A stretch of 64,000 nt of DNA from Aquimarina sp. ERC-38 (GCF_026222555.1 NZ_CP098511.1:1655501-1719500); one strand, 5' to 3'; counted from the stretch's first letter, positions 45,251 to 54,793 are shown. The notes: generated by a model not told the origin, from the sequence alone. Made by a program: numbers and translations.

Positions 45251-46451
45251 AGCCACTACCGAAATTTTAGAAAGAGCTTTACAACGTGAAAAAACTGCCA
45301 GAAAACAAGCGGAAGCTATCCTTGAGCAAAAAAGTAAAGAACTTTACGAACGTACTCAGGAACTAAAAGCCGCTAATACTCGTCTCGAAAATTTATATGA
45401 TACTAAAAATAACGAACTACAAGGTGTATTCAACAATTTAGTAGATGCTTACATTTTAATGAATACGGAAGGGAAGGTCATTGAAATGAACCAATCCGCC
45501 AAAGAACTATTTGGTTATGATATCCAAAAAAAACCACTTAATGTAACTACTTTAATCTATAAAGATGATAAGGCTTATGCGATGAAGTCATTTCAGGAAT
45601 TATTGCAGAAAGGTGCTTTTACCGATTATAAAGCAAGGGTGTATACAAAAAATAAGGGAGTACGATCCGTACATATCAATGCAAGCTTAATTAAAAATAA
45701 TGATAGCATTATAGGAGCGCAGGGTATTGTACGTGATATCACCGAGCAATTACAACAGGAGCAGCAACGTGAAGAATTACTGATTGAATTAGAAAGTAAT
45801 AATAAAGAGTTACAGGATTTTGCGCATGTGGTATCGCATGATTTAAAATCCCCCCTTCGGAGCATGAATGCACTGATCACCTGGTTAAAAGAGGACTATC
45901 AGGAAGTACTGGATCAGAATGCACAAAAATCCTTTAATCAGCTTCTTCTTAAAGTAGAAAAGATGGATCATTTGATTGAAGGAATTCTTCGTTACTCCAG
46001 TATTGAGCGTACTCAGCAAAAAAATAAAGCAATCGACCTTAACCAGTTAATTAATGAAATTCTGGAAGTCATTCATTATCCGGATCATATTCAAGTACAA
46101 ATTATCGATGAATTACCAGTAATTCAGGGAGATCGTTTCCGTTTACAGCAGCTTTTTCAGAATTTGATTAGTAATGCTATTAAATATAACGATAAGGAAA
46201 AAGGAATTATCACTTTGTCTGTAAAGGATAGCGGAGACTACTGGGAGTTTGAAGTTTCGGATAATGGCCCAGGCATTCCGGAAGCCTACCATCAAAAAGT
46301 TTTTGAGATTTTTCAGACCATTACTAATTCAAAAGAATCTACCGGGGTAGGATTGTCAATCGTCAAAAAAGTAGTAGACCTGTATAAAGGGGAAATTAAA
46401 ATTTTGTCAAATAAAAATGGGGCAACCTTTCGCTTTACCCTGCATAAATAG
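45243..46451 (+). CDS. Cytoplasmic PAS histidine kinase, partner of H-NOX
   Basis: I place the start at 45243 (MTRATTEILERALQREK), within the last codons of the H-NOX gene; the product has 402 residues. The N-terminal ~50 residues form a coiled coil. A PAS domain follows (about 55-170; VFNNLVDAYILMNTEGKVIE, IGAQGIVRDITEQ). The dimerisation helix carries His199 in FAHVVSHDLKSPLRS. The ATPase has QLFQNLISNAIKYN, VSDNGPGIP and GVGLSIVKKVV. There is no membrane segment, as expected for a kinase controlled by a soluble H-NOX. It lacks a receiver domain, so it needs the Hpt or receiver proteins nearby. Confidence 0.93.
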   Translation: MTRATTEILERALQREKTARKQAEAILEQKSKELYERTQELKAANTRLENLYDTKNNELQGVFNNLVDAYILMNTEGKVIEMNQSAKELFGYDIQKKPLNVTTLIYKDDKAYAMKSFQELLQKGAFTDYKARVYTKNKGVRSVHINASLIKNNDSIIGAQGIVRDITEQLQQEQQREELLIELESNNKELQDFAHVVSHDLKSPLRSMNALITWLKEDYQEVLDQNAQKSFNQLLLKVEKMDHLIEGILRYSSIERTQQKNKAIDLNQLINEILEVIHYPDHIQVQIIDELPVIQGDRFRLQQLFQNLISNAIKYNDKEKGIITLSVKDSGDYWEFEVSDNGPGIPEAYHQKVFEIFQTITNSKESTGVGLSIVKKVVDLYKGEIKILSNKNGATFRFTLHK

Positions 46452-46528
46452 GAAAAGTCCGAGTATTAGGTTAAAAATAAATTAGGCTTAAAGTTATCAG
46501 TTCATTTGAACATTGAAAAATAAAATAA

Positions 46529-47662
46529 ATGAAAATTCAACAGTACCTAAAACAAAACGGTGAAGCATGGAAGCTTTTATCAGATGAAACTTTTCTACTT
46601 CAAAGACCTCTGGTTTTTGTTTTTGGAAACCGATTTCAATTAGAAAATGATAAGGTTTATGAAGAAATACGATCTTTATTTCCGGATGGAGAATTGATAA
46701 TAGGATCTTCAGCCGGAGAAATACTAGGAGAAAATGTATACGACGATGCTATTGGGGTTACTGCGATTGAATTTGAAAAAAGTACTTTTACCGTACAGCG
46801 TACTAATATTCTTAATTATAATAGAGATGCTTTCCGAACTGGGGAAATCCTGGCAGCTCAAATTGATGCTAAAAAGCTTAAACATGTACTGGTTATTAGT
46901 GAAGGCAGTTTTGTTAACGGTTCGGCGTTAGTAGACGGTTTACAAACCAAGCACACATCGGTTTCTTTTACCGGAGGGCTATGCGGTGATGATGCAAGGT
47001 TTGAAAAAACATTATTAGGGTATAACGAATCACCTAAAGAAGGAGAGGTACTAGCTATTGCCTTTTACGGAGAAAGTCTGGAGATAACCAAAGCACAGTT
47101 CGGAGGATGGACTCCATTTGGTCCCGAAAGGATAATTACCCGGTCTGCTGATAATATTTTGTATGAATTAGATGAAAAACCAGCATTACAGCTTTATAAA
47201 AAGTATTTAGGAGAAAAAGCTTCGCAGTTACCACAATCCGCTTTATTGTATCCGCTAAGTGTAAAATCAGCAAATAAAGAAGAAGCTATTGTACGAACCA
47301 TACTATCTATTGATGAAGACAATAACGCTATGATATTAGCAGGAGACGTGCCCGAAGGTTCAATGGTGCAACTGATGATGGCAAATATTGATAAAATTGC
47401 AGAAGGAGCAGCAAAAGCAGCCGAACTCGGAATGGCAACCCGTAGACAAGAACCCGAACTTGCTATTTTGATTAGTTGTATCGGCCGTAAATTAGTAATG
47501 GATCAGCGGGTCGAAGAAGAAATTGAGGAGGTAAGAGAAGTTATTGGTACTTCTGCTACAATTACCGGTTTTTACTCTTACGGAGAGTTGGCTCCGTTTA
47601 ATGGGAGTCAAAAATGCGAACTTCATAATCAAACGATGACCTTAACCCTTTTTAGCGAATAA
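46529..47662 (+). CDS. FIST-domain (NosP-like) sensor protein
   Basis: The 377-residue protein has FIST_N (about 25-225; RPLVFVFGNRF, GELIIGSSAGEILGENVYDD, VSFTGGLCGDDARF) and FIST_C (about 225-365; ALQLYKKYLG, ELAILISCIGRKLVM, ATITGFYSYGELAPF). Cytoplasmic FIST proteins next to histidine kinases include NosP, a haem-based NO sensor of biofilm pathways. The gene is followed with a 1-bp overlap by a histidine kinase. A NosP role is therefore likely, but haem binding cannot be read from the sequence with certainty. Confidence 0.85.
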   Translation: MKIQQYLKQNGEAWKLLSDETFLLQRPLVFVFGNRFQLENDKVYEEIRSLFPDGELIIGSSAGEILGENVYDDAIGVTAIEFEKSTFTVQRTNILNYNRDAFRTGEILAAQIDAKKLKHVLVISEGSFVNGSALVDGLQTKHTSVSFTGGLCGDDARFEKTLLGYNESPKEGEVLAIAFYGESLEITKAQFGGWTPFGPERIITRSADNILYELDEKPALQLYKKYLGEKASQLPQSALLYPLSVKSANKEEAIVRTILSIDEDNNAMILAGDVPEGSMVQLMMANIDKIAEGAAKAAELGMATRRQEPELAILISCIGRKLVMDQRVEEEIEEVREVIGTSATITGFYSYGELAPFNGSQKCELHNQTMTLTLFSE

Positions 47663-48714
47663 TGAATTCTTTATTAAAACGTCAAATACGTAAAAATTTA
47701 CCTCAAAAATACCAGGATGATCCGGAGTTGGCAGAGTTTTTAGCGGCAATTGAAAAGTCTTATGTGAACTATGAAGATCAATTTGCCATGTTACAACGAG
47801 CTATGTCCATTAGTTCTGAAGAACTATTTTCTGCTAATCAAAAATTAAAAGAAGAATCTAAACAGCAACGTCTAGTTATTCAACGCTTAACAGATGCAAC
47901 TAAAATCCTAAAATCCCTGAAGGTAAATAAAGAAATTGCTAGTAATCATAAAAGTGAGACCCTTACGGGAATAGAACTGGCAAAACTTATTGAAGAGCAG
48001 GCGCTAAAAATTTCAAGGTTTGAAAAAGAACAAAGCCAAATTTTAAAAGATTTGGAAAAGAGTAATGAAGAGCTTAGTAATTATGCTCAGATAGTTTCAC
48101 ATGACCTAAAATCTCCATTACATAACGTACATACACTTATTGCTTTTATAAAAGAAGATACGGATAGTTTAAATGGGGAAACATTAAGCCATTTAGGTCA
48201 TATCGAAAAGAATCTTGAAAAAATGCATAACCTGATAGATGGTATTTTACAATATTCCAGGATTGATACACAAACCAAACCCGACGTGGCGTTTGACTTA
48301 CATCTTTTAGTAAAAGAAACCATTGATAGCATATCCAGTGGTGACCATATTGATTTTATTATGGACACCTCTTTACCAGTTGTAAAAGGAGACCCTTTTC
48401 GAATCAAACAGGTTTTTCAAAACTTACTTAGCAACTCGGTAAAGAGTATAGAAAAAGACAAAGGTTTGATCCGTATAGGTCATGAAGAAAAAGAGGACTT
48501 CTGGCAATTTTATGTTATTGACAATGGAGTGGGAATACCGGAGCGTTACCACGAAAAAATTTTTGAAATTTTTCAAAGCCTGGATACTGAAAAAAAATCT
48601 ACAGGCATCGGACTGTCTATTGTAAAAAAAATTGTAGACTATTATCAAGGTAAAGTCTGGCTTTCATCCAAAGAAGGGGAGGGAACTTCGTTTTATTTTA
48701 CCATTGTTAAATAA
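47662..48714 (+). CDS. Cytoplasmic histidine kinase, partner of the FIST protein
   Basis: The 350-residue kinase starts at the ATG that overlaps the FIST stop codon by one base. Its N-terminus (LLKRQIRKNLPQKY.., FLAAIEKSYVNYEDQFAMLQ, SISSEELFSANQKL) is the helical segment typical of kinases linked to FIST proteins, and is followed by a coiled coil. His147 lies in YAQIVSHDLKSPLHN. The ATPase has QVFQNLLSNSVKSIE, IDNGVGIP and GIGLSIVKKIV. It has neither PAS nor membrane segments. It closely resembles the H-NOX-linked kinase in its catalytic half, so both could feed one Hpt protein. Confidence 0.93.
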   Translation: MNSLLKRQIRKNLPQKYQDDPELAEFLAAIEKSYVNYEDQFAMLQRAMSISSEELFSANQKLKEESKQQRLVIQRLTDATKILKSLKVNKEIASNHKSETLTGIELAKLIEEQALKISRFEKEQSQILKDLEKSNEELSNYAQIVSHDLKSPLHNVHTLIAFIKEDTDSLNGETLSHLGHIEKNLEKMHNLIDGILQYSRIDTQTKPDVAFDLHLLVKETIDSISSGDHIDFIMDTSLPVVKGDPFRIKQVFQNLLSNSVKSIEKDKGLIRIGHEEKEDFWQFYVIDNGVGIPERYHEKIFEIFQSLDTEKKSTGIGLSIVKKIVDYYQGKVWLSSKEGEGTSFYFTIVK

Positions 48715-48719
48715 CGACT

Positions 48720-49037
48720 ATGGAACAACCCAATTTAAATTATATTGAAGAACTGGCTGCTGGGTCAGATGCCTTTAAACAGAAATTAATTGCCATTGTA
48801 AAACGGGAGTTTCCTGAAGAAAAAGAAACTTTTTTGTCAAATTATCAAGCAAAGAGGTATGAGCTTACTGCGGAGAATGTACATAAGTTAAAACATAAAA
48901 TCGGTATGTTAGGTTTTGAAAAAGGCTACGAAGTAGCAATAGCTTTTGAAAACGAATTAAAAGATGAAGAATATTCCCTTTATCCTGATTTTATACGTAT
49001 TTTAGAATCCATAGAAGCATTTTTGATTAAAATTTAA
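48720..49037 (+). CDS. Hpt (histidine phosphotransfer) protein
   Basis: The 105-residue helical protein has the Hpt phosphorylation site His55 in AENVHKLKHKIGMLGFEKG, matching the family pattern H-x-L-K-x-x-x-x-x-x-G. The N-terminal part (AFKQKLIAIVKREFPEEKET) forms the first helices of the four-helix bundle. It lies 5 bp after the second kinase gene and 10 bp before the LytTR regulator. This points to transfer of phosphate from both kinases to the response regulator through this protein. The kinases themselves have no receiver domain, so an intermediate receiver (the protein at 44086, or direct kinase contact) must be involved. Confidence 0.85.
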   Translation: MEQPNLNYIEELAAGSDAFKQKLIAIVKREFPEEKETFLSNYQAKRYELTAENVHKLKHKIGMLGFEKGYEVAIAFENELKDEEYSLYPDFIRILESIEAFLIKI

Positions 49038-49047
49038 TTCCTTATTT

Positions 49048-49767
49048 ATGAATTGCATTATTATCGATGATGAAGAAACTGCCAGAGCGATTATAGAACA
49101 ACTCTGTACCCAGGTAGATGACCTGGTAGTTCATGCATCTTTTCCCAATGCTATACAAGCCATTAAATACCTGAATCAAAACGAAGTAGACCTTATATTT
49201 CTCGACATACATATGCCGGATTTTACCGGTTTTGATTTTATTCAAACCTTAAAACATCCTCCTAAAATTATACTGACCACTTCGGATAAAAATTTTGCTT
49301 TAGAAGCTTTTGAATACGATTGTATTGTAGATTACTTGGTGAAGCCAGTTACTTTACCCCGATTTTTAAAAGCAATTCAAAAAGCGCAACTATTCAACAA
49401 AAAATCGATTGTTTCTAAACCAGCGGATACACTCACTGAAGAAACAACTACAGATCGTAAAGACCTTTATATTAATATTGACCGAAGATTAATTAAATTA
49501 GATATGGACAGTATTGAAATAATCGTAGCAAAAGGGGATTATATCACAGTTAAAACAGATACTAAAAATTACATTGTACATTCTACCATGAAAAAGATCG
49601 AAGAAAAGCTTCCGCAGGAAATTTTTCTAAAAGTTCATCGATCTTACATAATTAATACTACCAAAATTGTAGATATTGAAGATAATAGTGTACTAATTAA
49701 AAAGGAAGTCATTCCTGTAAGCCGTTCTAAGCGTCCGGAACTAATGAAACGGTTGAATTTGTTATAG
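49048..49767 (+). CDS. LytTR-family response regulator
   Basis: The 239-residue protein has an N-terminal receiver (CIIIDDEETARA; phosphorylation Asp53 in DLIFLDIHMPDFTGFD; Lys in DYLVKPVTLPRF) and a C-terminal LytTR DNA-binding domain (about 138-239; IIVAKGDYITVKTD, FLKVHRSYIINTTKIVDI, VIPVSRSKRPELMKRL). LytTR proteins bind direct repeats on one DNA face. Four promoters in this window carry such repeats with a fixed distance to the -7 box. It is the last gene of the H-NOX/kinase/FIST/kinase/Hpt operon and is the likely DNA-binding output of the relay. Confidence 0.94.
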   Translation: MNCIIIDDEETARAIIEQLCTQVDDLVVHASFPNAIQAIKYLNQNEVDLIFLDIHMPDFTGFDFIQTLKHPPKIILTTSDKNFALEAFEYDCIVDYLVKPVTLPRFLKAIQKAQLFNKKSIVSKPADTLTEETTTDRKDLYINIDRRLIKLDMDSIEIIVAKGDYITVKTDTKNYIVHSTMKKIEEKLPQEIFLKVHRSYIINTTKIVDIEDNSVLIKKEVIPVSRSKRPELMKRLNLL

Positions 49768-49792
49768 GTAGTACTTGTTGTACTATTCAAAT

Positions 49793-49865
49793 TCACCATT
49801 GGTCGAAGGTAATTTTCCACTCATCGATTCTTCCCCCGGTATCGTTTAACTCTAAAGTATTTTTG
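49793..49865 (+). promoter_or_regulatory. Putative LytTR-regulated promoter B before the DUF4114 gene
   Basis: Half-sites TCACCATTGGTCGA (TCGA core 49803-49806) and CCACTCATCGA (core 49824-49827) are 21 bp apart. Thirty nucleotides after the second core comes TATTTTTG (49858-49865), a perfect TAnnTTTG -7 box. The start codon is at 49893. There is no clear TTTG at -33, which fits dependence on an activator bound just upstream. Confidence 0.65.
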
Positions 49866-49892
49866 AAGATATAACCCAAATCTTTAGAAAAT

Positions 49893-52319
49893 ATGAGAAT
49901 TTTTACACTAGTAATACTTTTAACCTTAAGCTTTTCCGCAACAAGCCAGAATTACAAATTTTTAGGAGGATATGATAGCGAAGGAGTTCCGGATTACCTG
50001 GTAGAAAGCGATATAGTTTCGCAAGCCTTATTAGATACGATTGCCAAAGCCTTACCCGAAGGATTTCCTGTACCGGATTATAATCCGCATTACATATCTT
50101 CAGGGTATGATACGGATATTATTATTGAGAAACCAGCCGAAGTATGGGTCACTTTTGTAGGAGAAGGGGCAGGATATAAAAACGTATTAGGTTTTTATAC
50201 TTATAATATAAACAATCCCCAACAAACACGTCCCACTCCGGAGGAGATTACTATTGTATTTCCTAATGTTTCTAAAAAATACAGTGGGGGAGGCCTTGAG
50301 GTAGGGAATAAAGTTTCTATTGGTACTTTTCCTCCGGATACCGGAATTGGATGGGTACTATTAGCAAATGCCTGGTCTGATAATAAAGTAGGTAACGGAT
50401 TATGGCAGCTCTTCTCAAATCCTAATTTTAACCCGGAAGCAGATGAAGCATTAAGATATCATAACGTTTTACTTGCAGATCCGGAAAATGAACGAATCAT
50501 TCTTGGGTTTGAAGATATACGACGAGATTACGGATCCTGCGATAATGATTTCAATGACGCGTTGTTCTATGTTACGGCAAATCCTTTTTCAGCCATAAAA
50601 ACTCAGAATTATGCAGATATTGCCAGTGCTACCGATGTATCTTCGGCAAACAACGGAGGATTAGAAAGTAACGGGCGGTTAGCGGATTTAATTGCAAAAC
50701 GTAATTTTAACCGGACAAAAAGTAATAGTTTTTTAAGTAAGAAAAATGTACAAACCAGGTTTATACCGGGAATGTTTTCTTATAAGTCCAACGGCATTGA
50801 TCTTAGTACGTATCTACCGGAAACTTCTTTACAAGGTACTGAAGTGGCTCATATTTCCAGTCCGAAGGATTTAGTAGCAATTACAAATGCAGCGCAGGTT
50901 TTTTCAGTTGATTATTATGATAAAGGAAATAGAACAGCTGCAGCTTTAGCTATTTATACAAAAGAAAACGTTTATAACCACACTAAAACTATCTGTGACC
51001 GATTAAATAACGCAGTACTAGACGACGTTCGAACGGTAATGATTGACGGATATAAAGTGATTTTAACTAAACTGAAAAAGAAATCTGGAGAGCAGGAGTT
51101 TACCATACATTTCTCTATCAAAGAGTCAGCAGATTTTAATACGCTGTTAAGTTTATGGAATATTGAAGATTATCCTTCCGGTACCTATAAGAATTTTCAA
51201 TTATGGGGAAGTTCCATGCCACAGTTGGCTTTTTTAACTAAAAGCGTTTTAACCTCCTTGAAAGAAGAAAAAGAACTAAAGTCTCAAAACGAAAGTGAAC
51301 TCATTCCGAATGTTTTTGTAAAAGAAGGATATTATAAAGCTGGAAAACTCTTTTTGACGCTAATTAATAAAACTAAAGAAACTTCAATTTCTTTAACCGG
51401 GAACTATAGAAAAACTGAGCTCTCAGCAGAAGAAAATTTAATTAAGAACATCCCGTTAACGGGTGCCTATGAAGAAGAAATCAGTGTGGATACACAAAGT
51501 CTTTTTGATATTGGGATAGCCATTAAAAGTGCGCACAGCACAATTTCCGATGGATTGTATTTGGCAGACGGTCCCTGGGGATTAGATTACCTGGATCAGG
51601 GAGCTGATATTGTAGAATTTCAAGTTGAGTCATCAAATCATAATTCAACTACAAGCGAAATTGCTTTTGAAAGAAATGTTTTGTTGTCCGGAAGCATTAA
51701 AGAAACGGTAAATATTTTCAGAAATGCTCTTGCCGGTGATCAGGCAATGTCCACTACAAACTTTGAAGCTTTAAGCTTCGACCTGAAATCAGATAAAGAT
51801 GTCGAAGTTATAATGGTGGAAGAAGGCCTAGACAGTTGGGAAGATAGGTTACGCTTTACCATTAAAGCTTCATCAGTATTGAAAACACATCATGTTTCGT
51901 TTTCAGATTTTACAAATACACAAGGACGAACAGCTGACGGGATTGCTTTAAAAAACATTGTATTTTCTATACAAGGAGACTACAACTCTTATCAGAACTT
52001 TGAGGTTCAAATTAAAAATGTAAGATTGGCCGCCTTTCTAAATATGACCACAAATAACGTAGTTGATGTTGTAACAGAAACCTATAACTATCCGAATCCT
52101 TTTACTGATCAAACGACCATTCAAACTCCTTTAATAAATCAAAGCATAACATTAAAAGTATATACAACTACAGGTCGTAAAGTAGGTACGCAACAAAAAC
52201 AAACTAATAAAACGGGAATCTTTCAGTTTAATCGTAACGATTTAGCACCTGGTTTATATGTATACGAGATTACTAATAATAAAGGATACCGAATTTCAAA
52301 AAGGTTTATCATAAAATAG
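49893..52319 (+). CDS. Large secreted DUF4114-type protein with T9SS sorting tail
   Basis: The 808-residue protein has a signal peptide (IFTLVILLTLSFSATSQ). Its N-terminal third includes a DUF4114-like region (about 95-230) ending in the acidic motif DYGSCDNDFNDALFYV, probably a calcium site as in many surface proteins. The middle has repetitive beta-rich LruC-like segments. The last ~75 residues are a type IX secretion sorting domain (YNYPNPFTDQTTIQTP, LKVYTTTGRKVGT, GLYVYEITNNKGYRISKRF). It is probably a cell-surface adhesin or matrix protein. Its promoter has the LytTR-like repeat, so it is a likely target of the adjacent relay. Confidence 0.75.
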   Translation: MRIFTLVILLTLSFSATSQNYKFLGGYDSEGVPDYLVESDIVSQALLDTIAKALPEGFPVPDYNPHYISSGYDTDIIIEKPAEVWVTFVGEGAGYKNVLGFYTYNINNPQQTRPTPEEITIVFPNVSKKYSGGGLEVGNKVSIGTFPPDTGIGWVLLANAWSDNKVGNGLWQLFSNPNFNPEADEALRYHNVLLADPENERIILGFEDIRRDYGSCDNDFNDALFYVTANPFSAIKTQNYADIASATDVSSANNGGLESNGRLADLIAKRNFNRTKSNSFLSKKNVQTRFIPGMFSYKSNGIDLSTYLPETSLQGTEVAHISSPKDLVAITNAAQVFSVDYYDKGNRTAAALAIYTKENVYNHTKTICDRLNNAVLDDVRTVMIDGYKVILTKLKKKSGEQEFTIHFSIKESADFNTLLSLWNIEDYPSGTYKNFQLWGSSMPQLAFLTKSVLTSLKEEKELKSQNESELIPNVFVKEGYYKAGKLFLTLINKTKETSISLTGNYRKTELSAEENLIKNIPLTGAYEEEISVDTQSLFDIGIAIKSAHSTISDGLYLADGPWGLDYLDQGADIVEFQVESSNHNSTTSEIAFERNVLLSGSIKETVNIFRNALAGDQAMSTTNFEALSFDLKSDKDVEVIMVEEGLDSWEDRLRFTIKASSVLKTHHVSFSDFTNTQGRTADGIALKNIVFSIQGDYNSYQNFEVQIKNVRLAAFLNMTTNNVVDVVTETYNYPNPFTDQTTIQTPLINQSITLKVYTTTGRKVGTQQKQTNKTGIFQFNRNDLAPGLYVYEITNNKGYRISKRFIIK

Positions 52320-52349
52320 TTTAGGGTTTTTTATTTCAAATTTGGGTTA

Positions 52350-52380
52350 GCAACGGAATCATTTATTGATTTCGTTGCTG
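52350..52380. terminator. Bidirectional hairpin terminator between convergent genes
   Basis: AGCAACGGAATCA (52350-52362) pairs with TGATTTCGTTGCT (52368-52380), 13 bp with a single G-T type mismatch and a 5-nt loop. It lies between the stop of the DUF4114 gene (52319) and includes the stop of the leftward TPR gene (52359). T-rich DNA lies on both sides. Confidence 0.65.
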
Positions 52381-54446
52381 TTTTGTAGAGAATCTATCTT
52401 CTTATGAAATAAAGGTTTTTTCAAGAAATACCATTTAAGATAAAAACCAAATTCAGTAAATTCAAACCCGGCAGCAGTTGCTGATGCAATATTACTGTAC
52501 TTCGCATATAAATTTGCAATAAACCGATCTGAGAAATGATGCCCTAGTTTTGCTTCTGCCCTAAACGTATTTGAAGATGGATCGTTTTCAACCCATTGCC
52601 TACCCACAGCTGCACTTAAATGATAAAAAACAGGTTTTTCCATACTATTTAATACTTCAATAAAAATTTCTCCCAGGTTAAATTTAGAAGGGCTAAAATA
52701 AATGGTAGGAACCTGATCTTTAAAAGAGATGTTTTGATAATTGATCCCGGTTTTAAGAACGGGGCGGTGTAATAAAGTATAATATAAAGAAGTAAACAAC
52801 AGATTTCTAGTATTCTTATCAGATTGCGAAGTATGCATCAATTGTGTATACCAACCCAAATTAAAAGTAGTGCCAAGGTTATAAGTGAGGTAATAATTAT
52901 TCATGACAATTTCCCGATCAATAAGGTCTGCATTAAATTGTTGTAATTGTCGCTGATATCCTAGGCTTGCATTTTGAAGTTTAAAAGGTTTGGTTGCTAC
53001 TTCCAGGGTTCCTAATACTTGTGAATAATCAGTAGTAAAACCCTCTGAATAATTGATACCAATAGTAGATTTTAGAAGGGTATTTCCGGTAAGTTTATAA
53101 CGCGCACCCAAGCTGGCTTCTTGTGCGGTTGCTTCCCGTTCCGAAACACTATTTTCAGTCGAACGATATACATATTGTCCGGACAATTTAAGCTTCGGAC
53201 TTATTGGAATTAAAGCAGAAAATTCTGAATTTATGGCGCGGTTATCTCCGTTATCAAAAGTATAAGCGGTCTTTTGAGTGAGAAAAGGGGTATGAGCTTT
53301 TTTAATTTTTTTTACTAACTGTTCGGCATCAGGTTGTTTGGAATAGTAGAATAAGGTCTTATAAGCAGCTGACAAAGCTTTGATGTCCAAACCTGAGGCT
53401 CGATACGCATTGGCAATTCCCAGGTTTCCATCAAAAGAAGAGGGATAGGTTTCCAGTAATTCCTGGTAGGTTGTACGACTTTGTTTAAAATCTCCGGTGT
53501 ACATTCCGTAGGTAGCTATTAAACTTAAGATTTTTGGATTCGTAGGATATGTATTTTCTAAAAGAGTTGTTTGTTTATTAGCTGCGCGAAATTTGCGATT
53601 CCAGAGTAACGCCTGAATATATCGCTCTTGGGTAGTTAGGTATAACGTAGTATCATTAGGAATTTCTTTAACTTTTTGAACCGCTTGGTTACTAAGTTGT
53701 AAAGCATTCTTATTTTGATTTTTTTTATGCATTACTAGAGCTAAACCGTTTAAGGCAATGATACTGTCTTTTTTATTGGTAGCGATAGCTTTATAGGTAT
53801 TTTGAGCTTTATCAAAACGTTTTAACTTCAGAAACAACTCGGCAAGATTCAACAAGGTATCTTTATCAGAGGGAAAATCCTTAATATTTTGTTCTAAAAG
53901 GTGTAAAGCCTCTTCGTATTCTTTATTTTGAGATAATTGAAAGGCATATCCTAATCGTATGTATTTTAGAGATAACAAAGCATTTTGATTAGTACTTTGT
54001 AATTGTAAAGCTTTATCGACCCAAAGAAGTGCTTCAGGATACTCTTTAAGGTTAGATAAAGTGTTAGCATAACCTAATATTACAGCAAAGTTGTCAGGGT
54101 AATCATGGTTTAGGTTTTGGTAATACTCTTTCGCTTTTTTATAATTTTTATTCCATAAAAGGGATTCTGCATAGTTAATTTTAATTTCAAAATCTTTAGG
54201 ATATATTGTTTTTAATTCCTTAAAAATCGAAATGGCTTTTTCCGGATCTCCGGATAACCCTAAGGCTCTTCCGTAGCAAAGTTTTGCTGTTTTATTAGTG
54301 GGGTAAATCGCTACCATTTTCTTAAAATAATTCTGTGCTTTTTCAAAATTCCCATTTTCCAGATAAACAAAGCCTTCGGTCATGTCTTGGGCCATAATAC
54401 CTAAGGTAAAAAGTAAAAAGAAAGTACAGGTTAAAATTCGGGGCAT
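52359..54446 (-). CDS. TPR protein with C-terminal outer-membrane beta-barrel (polysaccharide export type)
   Basis: The 695-residue protein has a signal peptide (ILTCTFFLLFTLGIMAQ), about nine TPR units over residues 20-370 (GNFEKAQNYFKKMVAIYP, KYKKAKEYYQNL-type, KEYPEALLWVDKALQLQ, GDFKQSRTTYQELLETYP), and ~290 residues of alternating amphipathic strands ending WYFLKKPLF, typical of an outer-membrane barrel. Periplasmic TPRs joined to a barrel are the design of the exopolysaccharide exporters PgaA, BcsC and PelB. Sequence similarity to those cannot be judged here. It is divergent from the flippase gene and shares its 403-bp upstream region. No LytTR-like promoter faces it. Confidence 0.78.
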   Translation of the reverse strand: MPRILTCTFFLLFTLGIMAQDMTEGFVYLENGNFEKAQNYFKKMVAIYPTNKTAKLCYGRALGLSGDPEKAISIFKELKTIYPKDFEIKINYAESLLWNKNYKKAKEYYQNLNHDYPDNFAVILGYANTLSNLKEYPEALLWVDKALQLQSTNQNALLSLKYIRLGYAFQLSQNKEYEEALHLLEQNIKDFPSDKDTLLNLAELFLKLKRFDKAQNTYKAIATNKKDSIIALNGLALVMHKKNQNKNALQLSNQAVQKVKEIPNDTTLYLTTQERYIQALLWNRKFRAANKQTTLLENTYPTNPKILSLIATYGMYTGDFKQSRTTYQELLETYPSSFDGNLGIANAYRASGLDIKALSAAYKTLFYYSKQPDAEQLVKKIKKAHTPFLTQKTAYTFDNGDNRAINSEFSALIPISPKLKLSGQYVYRSTENSVSEREATAQEASLGARYKLTGNTLLKSTIGINYSEGFTTDYSQVLGTLEVATKPFKLQNASLGYQRQLQQFNADLIDREIVMNNYYLTYNLGTTFNLGWYTQLMHTSQSDKNTRNLLFTSLYYTLLHRPVLKTGINYQNISFKDQVPTIYFSPSKFNLGEIFIEVLNSMEKPVFYHLSAAVGRQWVENDPSSNTFRAEAKLGHHFSDRFIANLYAKYSNIASATAAGFEFTEFGFYLKWYFLKKPLFHKKIDSLQNSNEINK

Positions 54447-54524
54447 AAAAGGGTATTTTAACTAACAAGGTACATAACTTTAAACAAATAAAGAATTTTC
54501 CCTTCTGAAATCAGTTGATTTTCC

Positions 54525-54594
54525 CCACTTACCGACAGTAATTGGTCATCTGTCGAAAATATGTCACCAAACCTAAACAGAATAGGCATCTTTA
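54525..54594 (+). promoter_or_regulatory. Putative LytTR-regulated promoter C before the flippase gene
   Basis: Half-sites CCACTTACCGA (CCGA core 54532-54535) and GTCATCTGTCGA (core 54553-54556) are 21 bp apart. Exactly 30 nt later is CATCTTTA (54587-54594), the same box variant as in promoter A. It points to the flippase gene at 54850 across a 255-nt leader that holds a nested inverted repeat. It lies in the 403-bp gap 54447-54849, which has no credible gene. Confidence 0.55.
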
Positions 54595-54649
54595 CCTAAA
54601 TTAATTTTTATAACCCGTGGTACATTTAGATAATAGTTATGGTAAAATC

Positions 54650-54793
54650 CGTCAGTTCGAGTGCTTCGCCCAAAGGAAGAAGTGTACTTCATCTACGTTC
54701 AGCAGAGCTATCGAGAACAAGGATTTTAATCAAAAAAGCTATTCTCGATACATTTTTTCTTCATTTCATTACGAAAAAACACTCGAATTGACG
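54650..54793. repeat. Nested inverted-repeat element in the flippase leader
   Basis: Outer arms CGTCAGTTCGAGTG (54650-54663) and CACTCGAATTGACG (54780-54793) match at 13 of 14 positions. Inner arms TATCGAGAA (54709-54717) and TTCTCGATA (54742-54750) match perfectly. Such GTCAGTTCGAGTG-type elements are interspersed repeats in many Flavobacteriia. It lies inside the predicted leader of the flippase transcript, where it could fold and affect expression. A 73-codon frame over it is not a real gene. Confidence 0.7.
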
